NCBI GenBank assembly: GCA_037179515.1
Contig: JAXCGZ010007676.1
Location: forward strand, 71,145-135,144
Reading direction: 5' to 3'
DNA length: 64,000 nucleotides
Source of the DNA: Halocaridina rubra
Taxonomy: Eukaryota > Arthropoda > Malacostraca > Decapoda > Atyidae
Shown: positions 1 to 10,113 of the stretch, piece by piece
Numbering within the stretch: position 1 is the stretch's first letter
How the letters are laid out: every line of letters begins with the position of its first letter
Translations under genes and position numbers: made by a program
Notes under the pieces: generated by a model
The model's database searches: none
Told to the model about the DNA's origin: nothing
The model's input: the letters and a program-made list of their open reading frames with translations, nothing else

Positions 1-58
<58 letters not shown>

Positions 59-110
59 AATAATAATAATAATATAATAATAATAATAATAATTATCATC
101 ATCATCATCA
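1..110. repeat. (TGA)n/(AAT)n/(ATC)n microsatellite
   Basis: A run of TGA triplets to about 58, then AAT triplets, then ATC triplets. The first and last blocks are complementary, so the tract can fold back on itself. The window edge cuts it. Confidence 0.95.
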
Positions 111-391
111 TAACTGACAAGTAACATATATGATAAAAGAGTGGCCCATTACATGGAGTTGGTCGATTATTTCATTACATAACGTCATATTACATAGCAA
201 GTGAATAATGTAAAACAACCCTTGTTATAACCTTTAAATTGGGATTTTATCGACGCTCAAATGCGCTGTTCAGGTGTGGAGAATTTAATTTTGTGTCTGA
301 CCGTTGATGAGGTGGTAAGTACTGGCCTGTGAAGCTCAATGGATTATCTCCATTATTTATATGTTTATTTATCTTTTTTAGAATTATATAG

Positions 392-394
<3 letters not shown>

Positions 395-440
<46 letters not shown>

Positions 441-450
441 AAGTAGTAGT
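395..450. repeat. (AGT)n microsatellite
   Basis: About 17 AGT triplets, with one AGA interruption, directly upstream of the degenerate LINE segment that follows. Confidence 0.9.
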
Positions 451-1140
451 AGAGCATGGAGCATTGTAGTAATAGTGTATGGAGCGGAGACTTGTACTGT
501 AAGAGGATAAAAAGAACGAGCCGAATGTAATGGAGATGAGGTGCTTGAGAAGCATAATACGTGTATCAACAATGGATAGAGTGAGAAATGAGGTGAGGTA
601 GCGAATGCGTTTTGTGAGAAAGCTGTCAGATAAGTTAGATCAGTGTGTTGAGATGGTTTGGACATATGGAGAAAATGGGTGATGAACGACTACCAAAGAG
701 TGGGAAGTGCAGAAGTAATTTGAGTAAGGAAAAACAGGAAGACCTAGAAAGAGATGGATGGGATGAAGCATTGGATGCATATGATATGTCAGTGGAACAG
801 GGAAGACAGAACACAAGAAATAGAAATGTGTCCAGAATGAATGTGTATTGGTGATGCGAGCCAAAGAGATTTCTCACAGCTGCTAGAAGAGCAAATTGGG
901 AATTGTGGGCGTGGAATATTGCTATGTGAAGAGGCAGTGGGATTAAACCAATTATGGATATGAGGTATCAAGACAGAAGATCCACGCCCAATTACCCTGT
1001 GGATGACCTAAATAAAGGTGAGGGAATAGTGACAACCTTTTATCCTCAATGAGCAGAGGAATGATCGAGGCATGTTTGGTTTATGCTTTGACTCAGCCAC
1101 ACCTCTTACAAGGGGAAATGGGACCATTGTGTATGTATGT
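445..1140 (+). pseudogene. Degenerate 3' end of an RTE-like LINE (subfamily B tail)
   Basis: From about 460 the plus strand reads, with frameshifts and stops, like the end of an RTE-type reverse-transcriptase polyprotein: a YG-E-type segment, then VMEMRCLRS, then LRWFGHMEKM at 645-680. The last is the LRWFGHVxRM motif that closes RTE polyproteins and is also found at 47.6 kb in this window. After the coding remnant comes a 3' part (about 960-1140) with the phrase TTTGACTCAGCCACACCTC and a short CCTCTTACAAGGGG stem. The same tail recurs at 38.3, 41.9 and 49.6 kb. It is a dead, 5'-truncated copy. Confidence 0.7.
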
Positions 1141-1289
1141 ACATTAAACCTAGGGTGTCGGAGTTAAACTAAGTGTAGTTAACTAGTAATATATTAATCA
1201 TTTCCAAGCTCATCAAACTAGCGTATGCAACTGGAAGTATTTTTCTTATATAAATATATATTTTTGGTTATCCTATATTTTGTTTTATA

Positions 1290-1484
1290 GTAGTCACCGT
1301 GGCTCGATTGGTAGCGTCCGCGACTCTGAGGCGTCAGGTCGAGGGTTCGCGCCCCGTCACGGTCTAAGGTTAGCAAGGGCATGCACTCTGGGTAAGGATT
1401 ACATCTGCCAAAACAAGTCCTTCGCAAGAAGGCAACCGTCCTAGCCCTTGGTTGAAAAGGGAGTCCGTGACGTAAAACCGGAAC
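1290..1484 (+). mobile_element. SINE1, full-length copy
   Basis: tRNA-derived SINE, the commonest repeat here (about 28 copies, called SINE1 below). The head GTAGTCACCGTGGCTC holds an A-box-like TGGCTCnnnnGG and, about 45 bp on, a B-box-like GGGTTCGCGCC. The body ends in GACGTAAAACCGGAAC. Flanked by imperfect direct repeats of TATTGTTTTATA, as expected of target-primed insertion. Confidence 0.88.
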
Positions 1485-1673
1485 GAACTACATATTGTTT
1501 TATATATATTTTTTTAATAAAACTGCGACATACTCTTCGGCTAAATCACCATTGAAAATAAATATATCAACATAATTCCTACATTTGCCATGGAAAGAGG
1601 TATAACATGGGGGTTAATCAATAGAAGCCACTAGTTCCTACTTAGCCATTCTAAGATCAACTGATAAATGCCT

Positions 1674-1893
1674 CTTAAGGTCGCTTTCACACCAAAGTGG
1701 CACGTCGCACGTGGCATGCCACGTGGCACACCAGTTGAAAACGAACACCCGGAAATATATGAAACCTTTCATACAGAAGTGGCGTGACACGTCCCATGTG
1801 CGACTGGCGTGCATATCCGGATGTTCGTATTCAACTGGCGTGCCACGTGGCATGCCACGTGCGACGAGACACTTAGGTGTGAAAGCGGCCTAA
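1674..1893. mobile_element. Palindromic MITE with CGCTTTCACACC termini
   Basis: A near-complete inverted repeat of about 220 bp. The left end TAAGGTCGCTTTCACACC is matched in inverse at the right end by GGTGTGAAAGCGGCCTAA. Each arm carries nested palindromes built from CACGTG and GCATGC. There is no coding capacity. It is a non-autonomous DNA transposon or foldback element; the superfamily is not assigned. Confidence 0.75.
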
Positions 1894-2108
1894 GTTAGAC
1901 TTCCCTTTCAAGTGAACGTCAGTCAGACAAATAGTCTTAGAACAGAAGTTAGTAAACATTAGTGTTGAGAAGTTCGTTTTTTTGTAATTGTGTTTTTGTT
2001 TGTTTGTTTTAAACAAAGGTGGTAAAGTGTTTTTGTTTCCTTTGGAATATAAACAAAGTTATTTCTTATGATGTATCTGCTTTTGTTTAACTTGTATTTG
2101 ATTAATGC

Positions 2109-2286
2109 TGGCTAGTACAGTGGTAACGCGCTGGCTTCGCATTCACGAGGTCGAAAGATCGGTTCCCGTCCAAGACCGAGAGTTTAAGCTGTTTACTGGC
2201 AGGTACTGCTGTGGTTGGGCAACACAGTGGGGGGTTGGGGCTTGCCCCGACTGACGAATACCCATTGTATAGTAATGGAAATAAAT
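2109..2286 (+). mobile_element. SINE3, tRNA-derived
   Basis: A second tRNA-like family. The head GGCTAGTACAGTGGTAACG is an A-box-like segment; GATCGGTTCCCGTCC is the B-box region. A tail with a (C)n/(G)n stem around ACCCATTGTA and an AATAAAG end follows. A second copy lies inverted at 9,594-9,775. Confidence 0.75.
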
Positions 2287-2308
2287 AAAGGTTTAATATG
2301 CTTTTGGA

Positions 2309-2503
2309 GTAGTCGCCGTGGCTCAGTCGGTAGCGTCTCCGACTCTGAGGCGTCAGGTCGAGGGTTCGCGCCCCGTCACGGTCTGAGGTTAGCAAAGGCA
2401 TGCACTCAGCGTAAGGATTACATCTGCCAAAACAAGTCCTTCGCAAGAAGGCAACCGTCCTAGCCCTTGGTTGATAAGGGAGTCCGTGACGTAAAACCGG
2501 AAC
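2309..2503 (+). mobile_element. SINE1, full-length copy
   Basis: Complete copy from GTAGTCGCCGTGGCTC to GTAAAACCGGAAC. The flanking direct repeats (GTTTAATATGCTTTTG on the left, GTTAATATGCTTTTG on the right) identify it as a separate insertion directly after SINE3. Confidence 0.88.
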
Positions 2504-2689
2504 AAATCGGAACGTTAATATGCTTTTGTTTAACTATTTCGGATGAAATAGATACTGACATGTTACAGCAGGGGAACGGAGGATAGATGTCTTCCCTCAC
2601 ACCCAAGGAGGGATCAAATCCGAGTCTGTCAAGTTCGTTGCTTCTCGATTCATGTGCTTTGCAAAGGAGCAACCGCGGCCCCCTGGATA

Positions 2690-3195
2690 ATTTTTTCGTG
2701 TGACATAGGCAAAAGCAAAGAAAATTGTCCTCATCGGGCCCGGGCACTAACAAATAGTGAAAACAAGACAAAGTAGAAAGTTAAGGACAAGGTAGAAATA
2801 AGAGAACGGAAAGTCAGTAAAAGAAAAAAAAATGGCAAATTTGTTGTTAGTGAGAAACAGACATAATTTTTTTTACGAGTGTGACTCCAGGACCGGGAAA
2901 AGACATAATTTTTTTACGAGTGTGACACCAGGATGGGCCAAAATAAATAATAAAATAAAACTGCCCTGATCGGGCCTGGGCACGAATAAAACAAAGTAAT
3001 GAGAAACATAGATGGGGAATATTGTGACTTGTCAGATGTGAAGGGATAATAAGAGATGCGTAACGAATATCCAAGAATATTCAGTGTTGATGTAAGCATA
3101 GAAAAAGAACCGAAACTGAAGGAAGACTTAACAGCGAAATATCCTTCAGCTGTAGTATCGCAACAGACGACTGTTGCCATGTGCCAACCTTGTAC
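2690..3195 (+). repeat. Dispersed repeat R4 (CATCGGGCCCGGGCAC family)
   Basis: Two partial copies of a dispersed repeat, marked by T-runs, GTGTGAC and TGCCCTGATCGGGCCTGGGCAC. The part at 3,010-3,195 matches 10,125-10,343 closely. Other copies lie at 48.9, 50.05 and 59.8 kb, the last with a long poly-A, so it is probably a retroposon 3' region. No coding frame seen. Confidence 0.6.
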
Positions 3196-3270
3196 AAGAC
3201 TAAAGCATGCATTGAACTGACGATAAAGATATGAAGGATAATTAATGGATTCTCTGTCATAAATAAATAA

Positions 3271-3441
3271 CCGTCCGCGACTCTGAGGGGTCAGGTCGAG
3301 GGTTCGCGCCCCGTCACGGACTGAGGTTAGCAAGGGCATACACTCAGAATAACGATTACATCTGCCAAAACCAGTCCTTCGCAAGAAGGCAACCGTTCTA
3401 GCCCTTGGTAGAAATGGGAGTTCGTGACGTAAAATCGAAAC
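3271..3441 (+). mobile_element. SINE1, 5'-truncated
   Basis: Starts within the tRNA-like head (CCGTCCGCGACTCTGAGG), lacks the A box, and runs to GACGTAAAATCGAAAC. Confidence 0.85.
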
Positions 3442-3880
3442 AACTGGCACAAACTTGATAAGAAAAATATTCAAGGGGGGGGGAATATAAACACCAGAAT
3501 AGTAGAATAAGTGAAAGACTCACTTAGAAAAAAAAGTGACTGTCGTAACCTCGTGCGAATCGGTCTTAGATACGCCTATACGATACACGTGAGTCTAGCA
3601 GTTGTTACAGACGATGTTTATTGCTGCTAAGGAGATCGGTTTCCTAGTAGGCTGGTGATGTCAAGAGACCTTATTGCTAATGTCAAGAGACTTCATCAAC
3701 CTCAGTAGACTAACGTCTGGCGTGGTGCCTTGTGGTCGTTTTAAAACGCTCGTACAAAAACGCGTGGTCGTACATTTTCGTACAAAAAAGGGTGGTCGTA
3801 TGGCATTTGGCTTTCAGACTTTGAGCAATATTAGTTGAGAGAATGTCTACTGTCAAGGCAAGTGTAGTGCAAAGGTAAAG
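3442..3880. other. No gene seen
   Basis: Unique-looking AT-rich DNA between SINE1 and the compound microsatellite. No conserved coding segment or known repeat was recognised. Confidence 0.5.
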
Positions 3881-4243
<363 letters not shown>

Positions 4244-4369
4244 AAATTTCTTCACAATTACTAGAATTGAAAGTACAATATTGGCTATTGATTCAAACTA
4301 CACGCTCAATGTCTCTATATTTATTCTCTCTCCACTGTTACTACAAATACAATTTAGAAAATGCAGCTC

Positions 4370-4372
<3 letters not shown>

Positions 4373-4426
<54 letters not shown>

Positions 4427-4573
4427 GCGTCAAGTTGAGGGTTCGCGCCCCGCCAAGGTCTGAGGTTAGCAAGGGCATGCACTCAAGGTAACGATTACAT
4501 CTGCCAAAACATGTCCTTCACAAGAAGGCAATCGTCCTAGCCCTTAGTAGAAAAGGGAAGCCGTGACGTAAAA
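4373..4573 (+). mobile_element. (ATT)n joined to 5'-truncated SINE1
   Basis: ATT triplets at 4373-4426 run into SINE1 from GCGTCAAGTTGAGGGTTCG to GACGTAAAATACTTCC. A second short ATT run follows the element. Confidence 0.85.
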
Positions 4574-4814
4574 TACTTCCATTATTATTATTATTATTAA
4601 GTATTATCATTATTACATGCTTCCGCTGTTTATTTTTTTTTTTTTTACAAAATATTTTCTCTCTTTAAACGCAGAATAGTTTTTTCTATCACACACACAC
4701 ACACACACCTACATACATACCTAAAGAGTCATTATCATCGATCATTGCCAAGCAAGCACAATAGACGTCCTTGGGATCAAGAATCAATGAAATTTACTCA
4801 TATATTAATGACTT

Positions 4815-5009
4815 GTTCCGGTTTTACGTCACAGACTCCCTTTTCTACCAAGGGCTAGGACGGTTGCCTTCTTGCGAAGGACTTGTTTTGGCAGATGTAA
4901 TCGTTACCCTGGGTGCATGCCCTTGCTAACCTCAAACCGTGACGGGGCGCGAACCCTCGACCTGACGCCTCAGAGTCGCGGACGCTACCGCTTGAGCCAC
5001 GGTGACTAC
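4815..5009 (-). mobile_element. SINE1, full-length copy
   Basis: Complete minus-oriented copy bounded by direct repeats of TCATATATTAATGACT, a clear target-site duplication. Confidence 0.92.
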
Positions 5010-5074
5010 ACCTCATATATTAATGACTAATTTATTTAAATATAAATGCAAACCACCACACCACATTCATATCA

Positions 5075-5267
5075 CCGGTTTTACGTCACGGACTCCCTTT
5101 TCTACCAAGGGCTAGGACGGTTGCCTTCTTGCGAAGGACTTGTTTTGGCATGTGTAATCGTTACCCTGAGTGCATGCCTTTGCTAACCTCAGACCGTGAC
5201 GGGGCGCAAACCCTCGACCTGACGCCTCAGTGTTGCGGACGCTACCGCTTGAGCCACGGTGACTATA
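5075..5267 (-). mobile_element. SINE1, copy from a segmental duplication
   Basis: The 65 bp between this copy and the previous one (from CCTCATATATTAATGAC to CATTCATATCACC) recur after it. The pair therefore arose by tandem duplication of SINE plus flank rather than by a second insertion. Confidence 0.85.
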
Positions 5268-5387
5268 CCTCATATATTAATGACTAATTTATTTAAATAT
5301 ATTTGCAAACCACCACACCACATTCATATCACCAAATTACAAAATTCTTTGACATGACGGAAGGTATTTAAAGTTCATAAATGTTTC

Positions 5388-5560
5388 ATAATTCCCCAGC
5401 TCCAAGTTGTCTTTGTCCACCCCCATAATGGGGATTAGCAGACAATTAATGCCTTAATTGTGACATTCTTGGATATAAGGGACGGTATTTTAGCTGTATA
5501 CAAACCTCTTAATGCCCCAGCTCCAATCTGTCTTTGTCCACCCTTAACATGGGGATTAAC
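5388..5560 (+). mobile_element. SINE2 tail fragments, tandem
   Basis: Two short copies of the SINE2 3' part, each with CCCCAGCTCCAA and a stem such as CCCCCATAATGGGGATTA, inside a roughly 120-bp duplication. Confidence 0.7.
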
Positions 5561-5576
5561 ATATAAAACATAACGG

Positions 5577-5709
5577 AAAGCGCGGCAGCGCAGTGGTTAG
5601 AGCACTCGACTCGGAAGGTGACAGACCCACGATTGAGCCCATCTCAGGGAGTTATTTCCCCAGCTCAAACCTGTGTCCACCCCCATAATGGGGACTTATC
5701 GTGACACCG
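5577..5709 (+). mobile_element. SINE2, full-length copy
   Basis: tRNA-derived family SINE2. The head GCGGCAGCGCAGTGGTTAGA holds a good A box. A degenerate B box (CACGATTGAGCCC) follows, then CCCCAGCTC and the 3' stem CCCCCATAATGGGG. It faces an inverted copy at 5,750-5,910. Confidence 0.82.
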
Positions 5710-5732
5710 ATTCATCGTACGATGAATCGGTG
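5705..5732. repeat. Perfect 28-bp palindrome
   Basis: The half-site CACCGATTCATCGT is followed immediately by its exact reverse complement, with no spacer. It sits at the junction of two inverted SINE2 copies. Confidence 0.95.
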
Positions 5733-5749
5733 ATATATTTAGTACCGAC

Positions 5750-5910
5750 GAAATCGTTTTGTCACTATAAATCCCCATTCAAATAGGACCAGACACAGAT
5801 TGGAGCTGGGGAACTCTGACTGGATGCCCTTCTACCGTCCCTCGGTGGGTTCGAACACAGATGTGTCATTTCCCAGTAAAGGACTAATCATCGCGCTAAC
5901 GAGGCAACCA
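5750..5910 (-). mobile_element. SINE2, inverted copy
   Basis: Minus-oriented: GTCACTATAAATCCCCATT, then GATTGGAGCTGGGGAA, GGATGCCCTTC and a degenerate tRNA-like head ending in GCGCTAACGAGG. Confidence 0.75.
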
Positions 5911-5932
5911 AATAATTTGTCTATACATTATA

Positions 5933-6044
5933 GCAAGGGCATGCACTCAGGGTAACGATTACATCTGCCCAAACAAGTCCTTCGCAAGAAGGCAACCGTC
6001 CTAGCCCTTGGTAGAAAAGGGAGTCCGTGACGTAAAACCGGAAC
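5933..6044 (+). mobile_element. SINE1, 5'-truncated
   Basis: Only the 3' part, from GCAAGGGCATGCACTCAGG to ACCGGAAC. Short flanking repeats ACATTATAG support a truncated insertion. Confidence 0.85.
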
Positions 6045-6147
6045 ATTATAGTCCAGGATAAATCTGGTGCGGTTACAATTAGCCAAATAATTATACGGTT
6101 AATGGTAATGAAAAACGAGACAAAAATTCGTCTACAAGACCGTACAA

Positions 6148-6335
6148 TTCGGTTTTACGTCACGAACTCCCTTTTCTACTAAGGGCTAGGACGGTTGTCT
6201 TCTTGCGAAGGACTTGTTTTGGCAGATGTAATCGTTACCCTGAGTGTATGCCCTAACCTCAGTCCGAGACGGTGCGCGAACCCTCGACCTACCGCCTCAG
6301 AGTCGCGGATGCTACCATTTTGCCACGGAGACTAC
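6148..6335 (-). mobile_element. SINE1, near full-length
   Basis: Minus-oriented, from TTCGGTTTTACGTCACGAAC to CCACGGAGACTAC, with a few changes in the A-box region. Confidence 0.88.
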
Positions 6336-6481
6336 TATACTCCATACATTCTATATTCATGACTGCGCATGCGTATATGTACAACGCATATCGACCTAAT
6401 ACATCAGATTAACCTGAACTTTCCGGGAATAAAAGAAGAAGAAGAGTCTTCCTAAAGCATGGGGACCTGTGTAACCTTTTC

Positions 6482-6770
6482 GGGACTTGAGTCCGATTTC
6501 TTAAACAGTGTAAACCTAGGATACCATATTGTTAGTTAGCTACACACACAAATAGGTCCAATTTCTTAAACAGTGTAAACCTAAGATACCATATTGTTAG
6601 TTAGCTAGACGCACACAAATGGATTTCATAAACGCATCTGACGCGGTTCTGTGTATCCCTAGCCATTCACAGAACCGCGTCAGAAGCATTTATGAAATCC
6701 CTTTGTGTGTCTAGCTAACTAACAATATGGTATCCTAGGTTTACAGTTTAAGAAATAGGGCCTTAAGTCC
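6482..6770. mobile_element. Foldback MITE with duplicated left arm
   Basis: A long inverted repeat: 6,553-6,655 pairs with 6,667-6,763 around a loop near 6,655-6,667, with arms meeting at ACAGAACCGCGTCAG. Another copy of the outer left arm (TTTCTTAAACAGTGTAAACC) lies at 6,497-6,545. No coding capacity. Confidence 0.75.
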
Positions 6771-7059
6771 AGCTATCAGTTGAAAAATTCTTATTTAATA
6801 TTCGAAATAATATATGTATTTAAGTTTGTGATGTTAAGAGAGCGATCGTAAACAGCGACCATATGCACAATAGAGAAAATGATAAGAATTTAGAGATTAA
6901 GAAATAATGATTCAAGTGAAATATTGTGTTAGGAACATAAGAAGTGGATAGGAGTCTGCCTTTTGGTTCTAAATATTTTACGTCACGGTGACCTTTTCTG
7001 ATCGCAGTTCCTAGTTATATAACTGCGTCTGAGACCAAATCCGATAAGTTTATTTTGAA

Positions 7060-7248
7060 CGTGGCTCACACGGTAGCGTCCGCGACTCTGAGGCGTCTGG
7101 TCGAGGGGTTCGCGCCCCGTCACGGTCTGAGGTTAGCAAGGGCATGCACTCAGGGTAACGATTACATCTGCCCAAAACAAGTCCTTCGCAAAAAGGCAGC
7201 CGTCCTAGCCCTTGGTTGAAAAGGGAGTCTGTGACGTAAAACTGGAAC
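7060..7248 (+). mobile_element. SINE1 copy
   Basis: From CGTGGCTCACACGGTAGCG to AAACTGGAAC; only the first few bases of the head are missing. Confidence 0.88.
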
Positions 7249-7472
7249 AACTAATTTTAATTCAAAATCTTTTGAATTAAAATCTTTTTTTTTTTTTCAT
7301 AATTCAACGCGATGCCTTTAAATGCACAGCGTATACGCAAGTCTCTCCAGAACGCAAATTAACTATATCTATAACTGAAAACAAACTTGTGGACAGAAAT
7401 AATTAACTATATATTTTATAAAACGTTTGAGTGTTCTCGCTATAACACGTTCATACTAACATTCAACATTTT

Positions 7473-7667
7473 GTAGTCGCCGTGGCTCAGTCGGTAGCGT
7501 CTCCGACTCTGAGGCGTCAGGTCGAGGGTTCGCGCCCCGTCACGGTCTGAGGTTAGCAAAGGCATGCACTCAGCGCAAGGATTACATCTGCCAAAACAAG
7601 TCCTTCGCAAGAAGGCAACCGTCCTAGCCCTTGGTAGATAAGGGAGTCCGTGACGTAAAACCGGAAC
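7473..7667 (+). mobile_element. SINE1, full-length with clear TSD
   Basis: Complete copy flanked on both sides by CTAACATTCAACATTTT. Confidence 0.93.
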
Positions 7668-7812
7668 AACTAACATTCAACATTTTATGTCATTCTGTAT
7701 AAGAGCTAAATAACACCACGTGTCTATTCACGGTAAATGTAAACAAAACTGCCACGCCCAAAATCGAGAAACACAAAACATGATAGAGCTGTGTCATTTA
7801 ATCAAAATTAAT

Positions 7813-8006
7813 GTTCCGGTTTTACGTCACGGACTCCCTTTTCTATCAAGGGCTAGGACGGTTGCCTTCTTGCGAAGGACTTGTTTTGGCAGATGTAATC
7901 GTTACGCTGAGTGCATGCCCTTGCTAACCTCAGACCATGACGGGGCGCGAACCCTCGACCGACGCCTCAGAGTCGCGGACGCTACCGCTTGAGCCACGAT
8001 GACTAC
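7813..8006 (-). mobile_element. SINE1, full-length with clear TSD
   Basis: Complete minus copy flanked on both sides by ATTTAATCAAAATTAATG. Confidence 0.93.
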
Positions 8007-8111
8007 TATTTAATCAAAATTAATGGGACTCAGTAAATCCACCGTGGCCTGTGCAAGAGCTGGCAAATACTGCATCACTTACAGGATTCAATTACTTCTT
8101 TTTGTACACAC

Positions 8112-8391
8112 ACACACACAAGAATTCACAATGGAACCGATCAGGAGACGGGAAGATACGAGCTTTGGGCTCTTTCCCGTAAACACAATTAGGTAAAAAA
8201 AATCACAGTACTTTTACAGTGTAAGAGTAGTTGATAATTGGAATTCGCTAAGCGAGGAGGTAGTTAATGCTATCTCAATCCATAGTTTTAAGGACAGGTA
8301 TGATAAGTATCACTAAGTAATGGAACCGATCAGGAGACGGGAAGATACGACCTTCTGGCTCTTTCTCGTAAGCACAATTAGGTAATCACTT
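8112..8391 (+). pseudogene. CR1-type LINE: 3' tail, then C-terminal ORF fragment with its tail
   Basis: 8,221-8,316 encodes VRVVDNWNSLSEEVV, continuing to SFKDRYDKYH and a stop. This is the closing motif of CR1/L2-clade polyproteins (R-V-V-x-x-W-N-S-L-P-E-x-V-V-N-A). It is followed by the untranslated phrase GATCAGGAGACGGGAAGATA and ends near CACAATTAGGTAA. A separate copy of that tail lies just before it, at 8,129-8,196. Only the last 31 codons remain. Confidence 0.75.
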
Positions 8392-8408
8392 ATATTTTGG
8401 TATTTCAG

Positions 8409-8480
8409 TAACGCTTGGTCCATAATAAAGGAATTAAAACACATGCGAGAGAATACAGAAGCCGTACCGACATCTCTGAC
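8409..8480 (+). other. BRI3-like gene: presumed 5' UTR part of first coding exon
   Basis: A strong 3' splice site (TATTTTGGTATTTCAG) ends at 8,408. The exon has an in-frame TAA at 8,409, so nothing upstream can be in frame with the start at 8,481. A short upstream frame starts at 8,443 and ends at 8,496, overlapping that start; it could reduce translation. The exon directly follows the CR1 tail. Confidence 0.45.
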
Positions 8481-8520
8481 ATGCCAACGAAAATAGTTCC
8501 CGTGAGCCCCAGAGCAGAAG
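8481..8520 (+). CDS. BRI3-like small membrane protein, coding exon 1
   Basis: Candidate first coding exon of the small gene completed at 11.1 kb. It starts at an ATG with G at -3 and encodes MPTKIVPVSPRAE plus one base, ending at the donor GAAG|GTAGGA. Phase 1 matches the next exon (10,399), which begins with two bases of a codon. Brain protein I3 proteins normally have a longer Pro/Tyr-rich N-terminus (the human one is about 125 residues). This short start is therefore the weakest part of the model, and an alternative 5' exon could lie further left. Confidence 0.45.
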
Positions 8521-8576
8521 GTAGGAATAATAATAATAATAATAATAAAAGGTAAGAAATAATAATATTTTATTTA

Positions 8577-8798
8577 TTAAGGGGGGTTTACACGGTCAAA
8601 CGGTTCGTCGAACGCGGTTCGACAGACAAGTGTTTGAAGTGATGTTCGAACGTGTAAACGGGGTATTTGGTTGTCGAACACGTTCGACAAACTTGTTCCA
8701 CAACCAAATACCCCGGTCACACGTTCGATCATCACTTCAAACACTTGTCTGTCGAACCGCGTTCGACGAACCGTTTGACCGTGTAAACCGCCCTTTAA
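8577..8798. mobile_element. 222-bp palindromic MITE with TTAA ends
   Basis: Nearly the whole element is one inverted repeat. The left end TTAAGGGGGGTTTACACGG mirrors the right end CCGTGTAAACCGCCCTTTAA. TTAA at both edges suggests a piggyBac-type target. It lies in the first intron of the BRI3-like gene. Confidence 0.8.
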
Positions 8799-8989
8799 AC
8801 CTTTATTTTGCCTAGCGAACATATTATTCGCCTGTTCACGCAATTTGTAATTCATTTTTGAGAGCTCCTAAGACAATGATCTAGACATAGAGGCTTTAAG
8901 CCCCTTCTAAGGGAGATGGCTTAAGCCCCCTCTAAGGGAGATGGCTTAGTCATAGCAATAACTTAGCTCTTGGTGGGAAGAAAAGCTAA

Positions 8990-9275
8990 TGAAGGAGATG
9001 CAATGTCCTCTCATGCTTTCTTAGCACTTGTTAGGGTAGCCTTCGAGCACATGGACAAGGAAATGCTCAGAAATATTTAAGTAACGTGAGGCCAAAGCCT
9101 GAATATGCAGCCCCCTTTTGGAATCCACGCTTGAAAAAGCACATACATAAGCTGCTCCGCCCCATTCAGTCGACTTTTAATTTGTAAATACTTAAGCCAA
9201 CGTGACTACTTACAATATCAGTTAAGGTTCATTCAGAATAACCTGAAAGAATCTAAACTGAGTATAGTACTTGAA
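8990..9275 (+). pseudogene. CR1/L2-type reverse transcriptase fragment
   Basis: With frameshifts and stops the plus strand reads as the segment after the catalytic palm of CR1/L2 LINEs: a phrase like YAAPVWNPxLKKHIxKLxxxQ is recognisable around 9,095-9,170 (EYAAPFWNPRLKKHIHKL after one frame correction). It is a non-functional relic in the BRI3-like intron. Confidence 0.6.
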
Positions 9276-9283
9276 ATCAGTAA

Positions 9284-9321
<38 letters not shown>

Positions 9322-9329
9322 ATCATACA

Positions 9330-9553
9330 TATACCTTGGCTGTTTCCCCCTTTAATTGGGGGGTAGCCGACATCAAAAAAGGAAAACAGTTTGGGGAGAA
9401 GTTGTTCTCCCGTCTACTCCCCCTCTTCTTTGACGTCTCACAGGAGGTTGGTACAAGGGGGGGGATTCCCAGTCTCCCCGCCCCGTCCACTTTTAGTCGC
9501 CTTTTACGACACGCAGGGAATACGGTGAGGCTATTCTTTGATATTGTGCCCGC
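9330..9553 (-). mobile_element. RTE subfamily A 3' end
   Basis: On the minus strand this ends in GATGTCGGCTACCCCCC, then AATTAAAGGGGGAAACAGCC, a strong hairpin, followed by AAGGTATATG and short repeats. The same end closes the RTE element at 47.2 kb. The upstream part contains TGCGTGTCGTAAAAGGCGAC. Confidence 0.75.
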
Positions 9554-9554
9554 A

Positions 9555-9593
<39 letters not shown>

Positions 9594-9596
<3 letters not shown>

Positions 9597-9775
9597 CTTT
9601 ATTTCCATTACAATACAATGGGTATTCGTCAGCCGGGGCAAGCCCCAACCCCCCACTGTGGTGACCAACCACAGCAGTACCTGCCAGTAAACAGCTTAAA
9701 CTCTCGGTCTTGGACGGGAACCGATCTTTCGACCTCGTGAATGCGTGGCCAGCGCGTTACCACTGTACTAGCCAG
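9594..9775 (-). mobile_element. SINE3, inverted copy
   Basis: Matches 2,109-2,286 in inverse, including AACCGATCTTTCGACCTCG (B-box region) and GTTACCACTGTACTAGCC (A-box region). Its tail faces an (AAT)n run at 9,557-9,595. Confidence 0.8.
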
Positions 9776-9884
9776 CAAATTAGGATAATATAATGCAACA
9801 AATACACGGAAAATACTCATATTTACTATATGTAAATTGGGAAACTCCCAACATGAAAATATTGGCCACAGATGTACCGCTCGG

Positions 9885-10003
9885 GGTCTGAGGTTAGCAA
9901 GGGCATGCACTCAGGGTAACGATTAAATCAGCCAAAAACAAGTCCTTCGCAAGAAGGCAACCGTCCTAGCCCTTGGGAGAAAAGGGAGTCCGTGACGTAA
10001 AAC
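9885..10003 (+). mobile_element. SINE1, 5'-truncated
   Basis: From GGTCTGAGGTTAGCAAGG to GACGTAAAACCC, bounded by CCCAACATG repeats. Confidence 0.85.
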
Positions 10004-10113
10004 CCAACATGTACCCATAAAAGCTTCAAGTCACTTAAAAAATCAGCTTTGGAAAGAAAAAATGGTAATGAAGCAATGGGAATTTTCACATTCTAGTTGA
10101 AAACCATTGCAGT

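Noticed and set aside
1290..1360. SINE heads as functional tRNA genes
   Set aside because: A and B boxes are present but the acceptor and anticodon stems do not pair properly; retroposon heads, not tRNAs.
2102..2446. Recurring frame beginning MRRTCFGRCN and ending near RARTLDLTPQS
   Set aside because: It appears wherever SINE1 occurs, in either orientation of the window; a chance frame through a tRNA-derived SINE.
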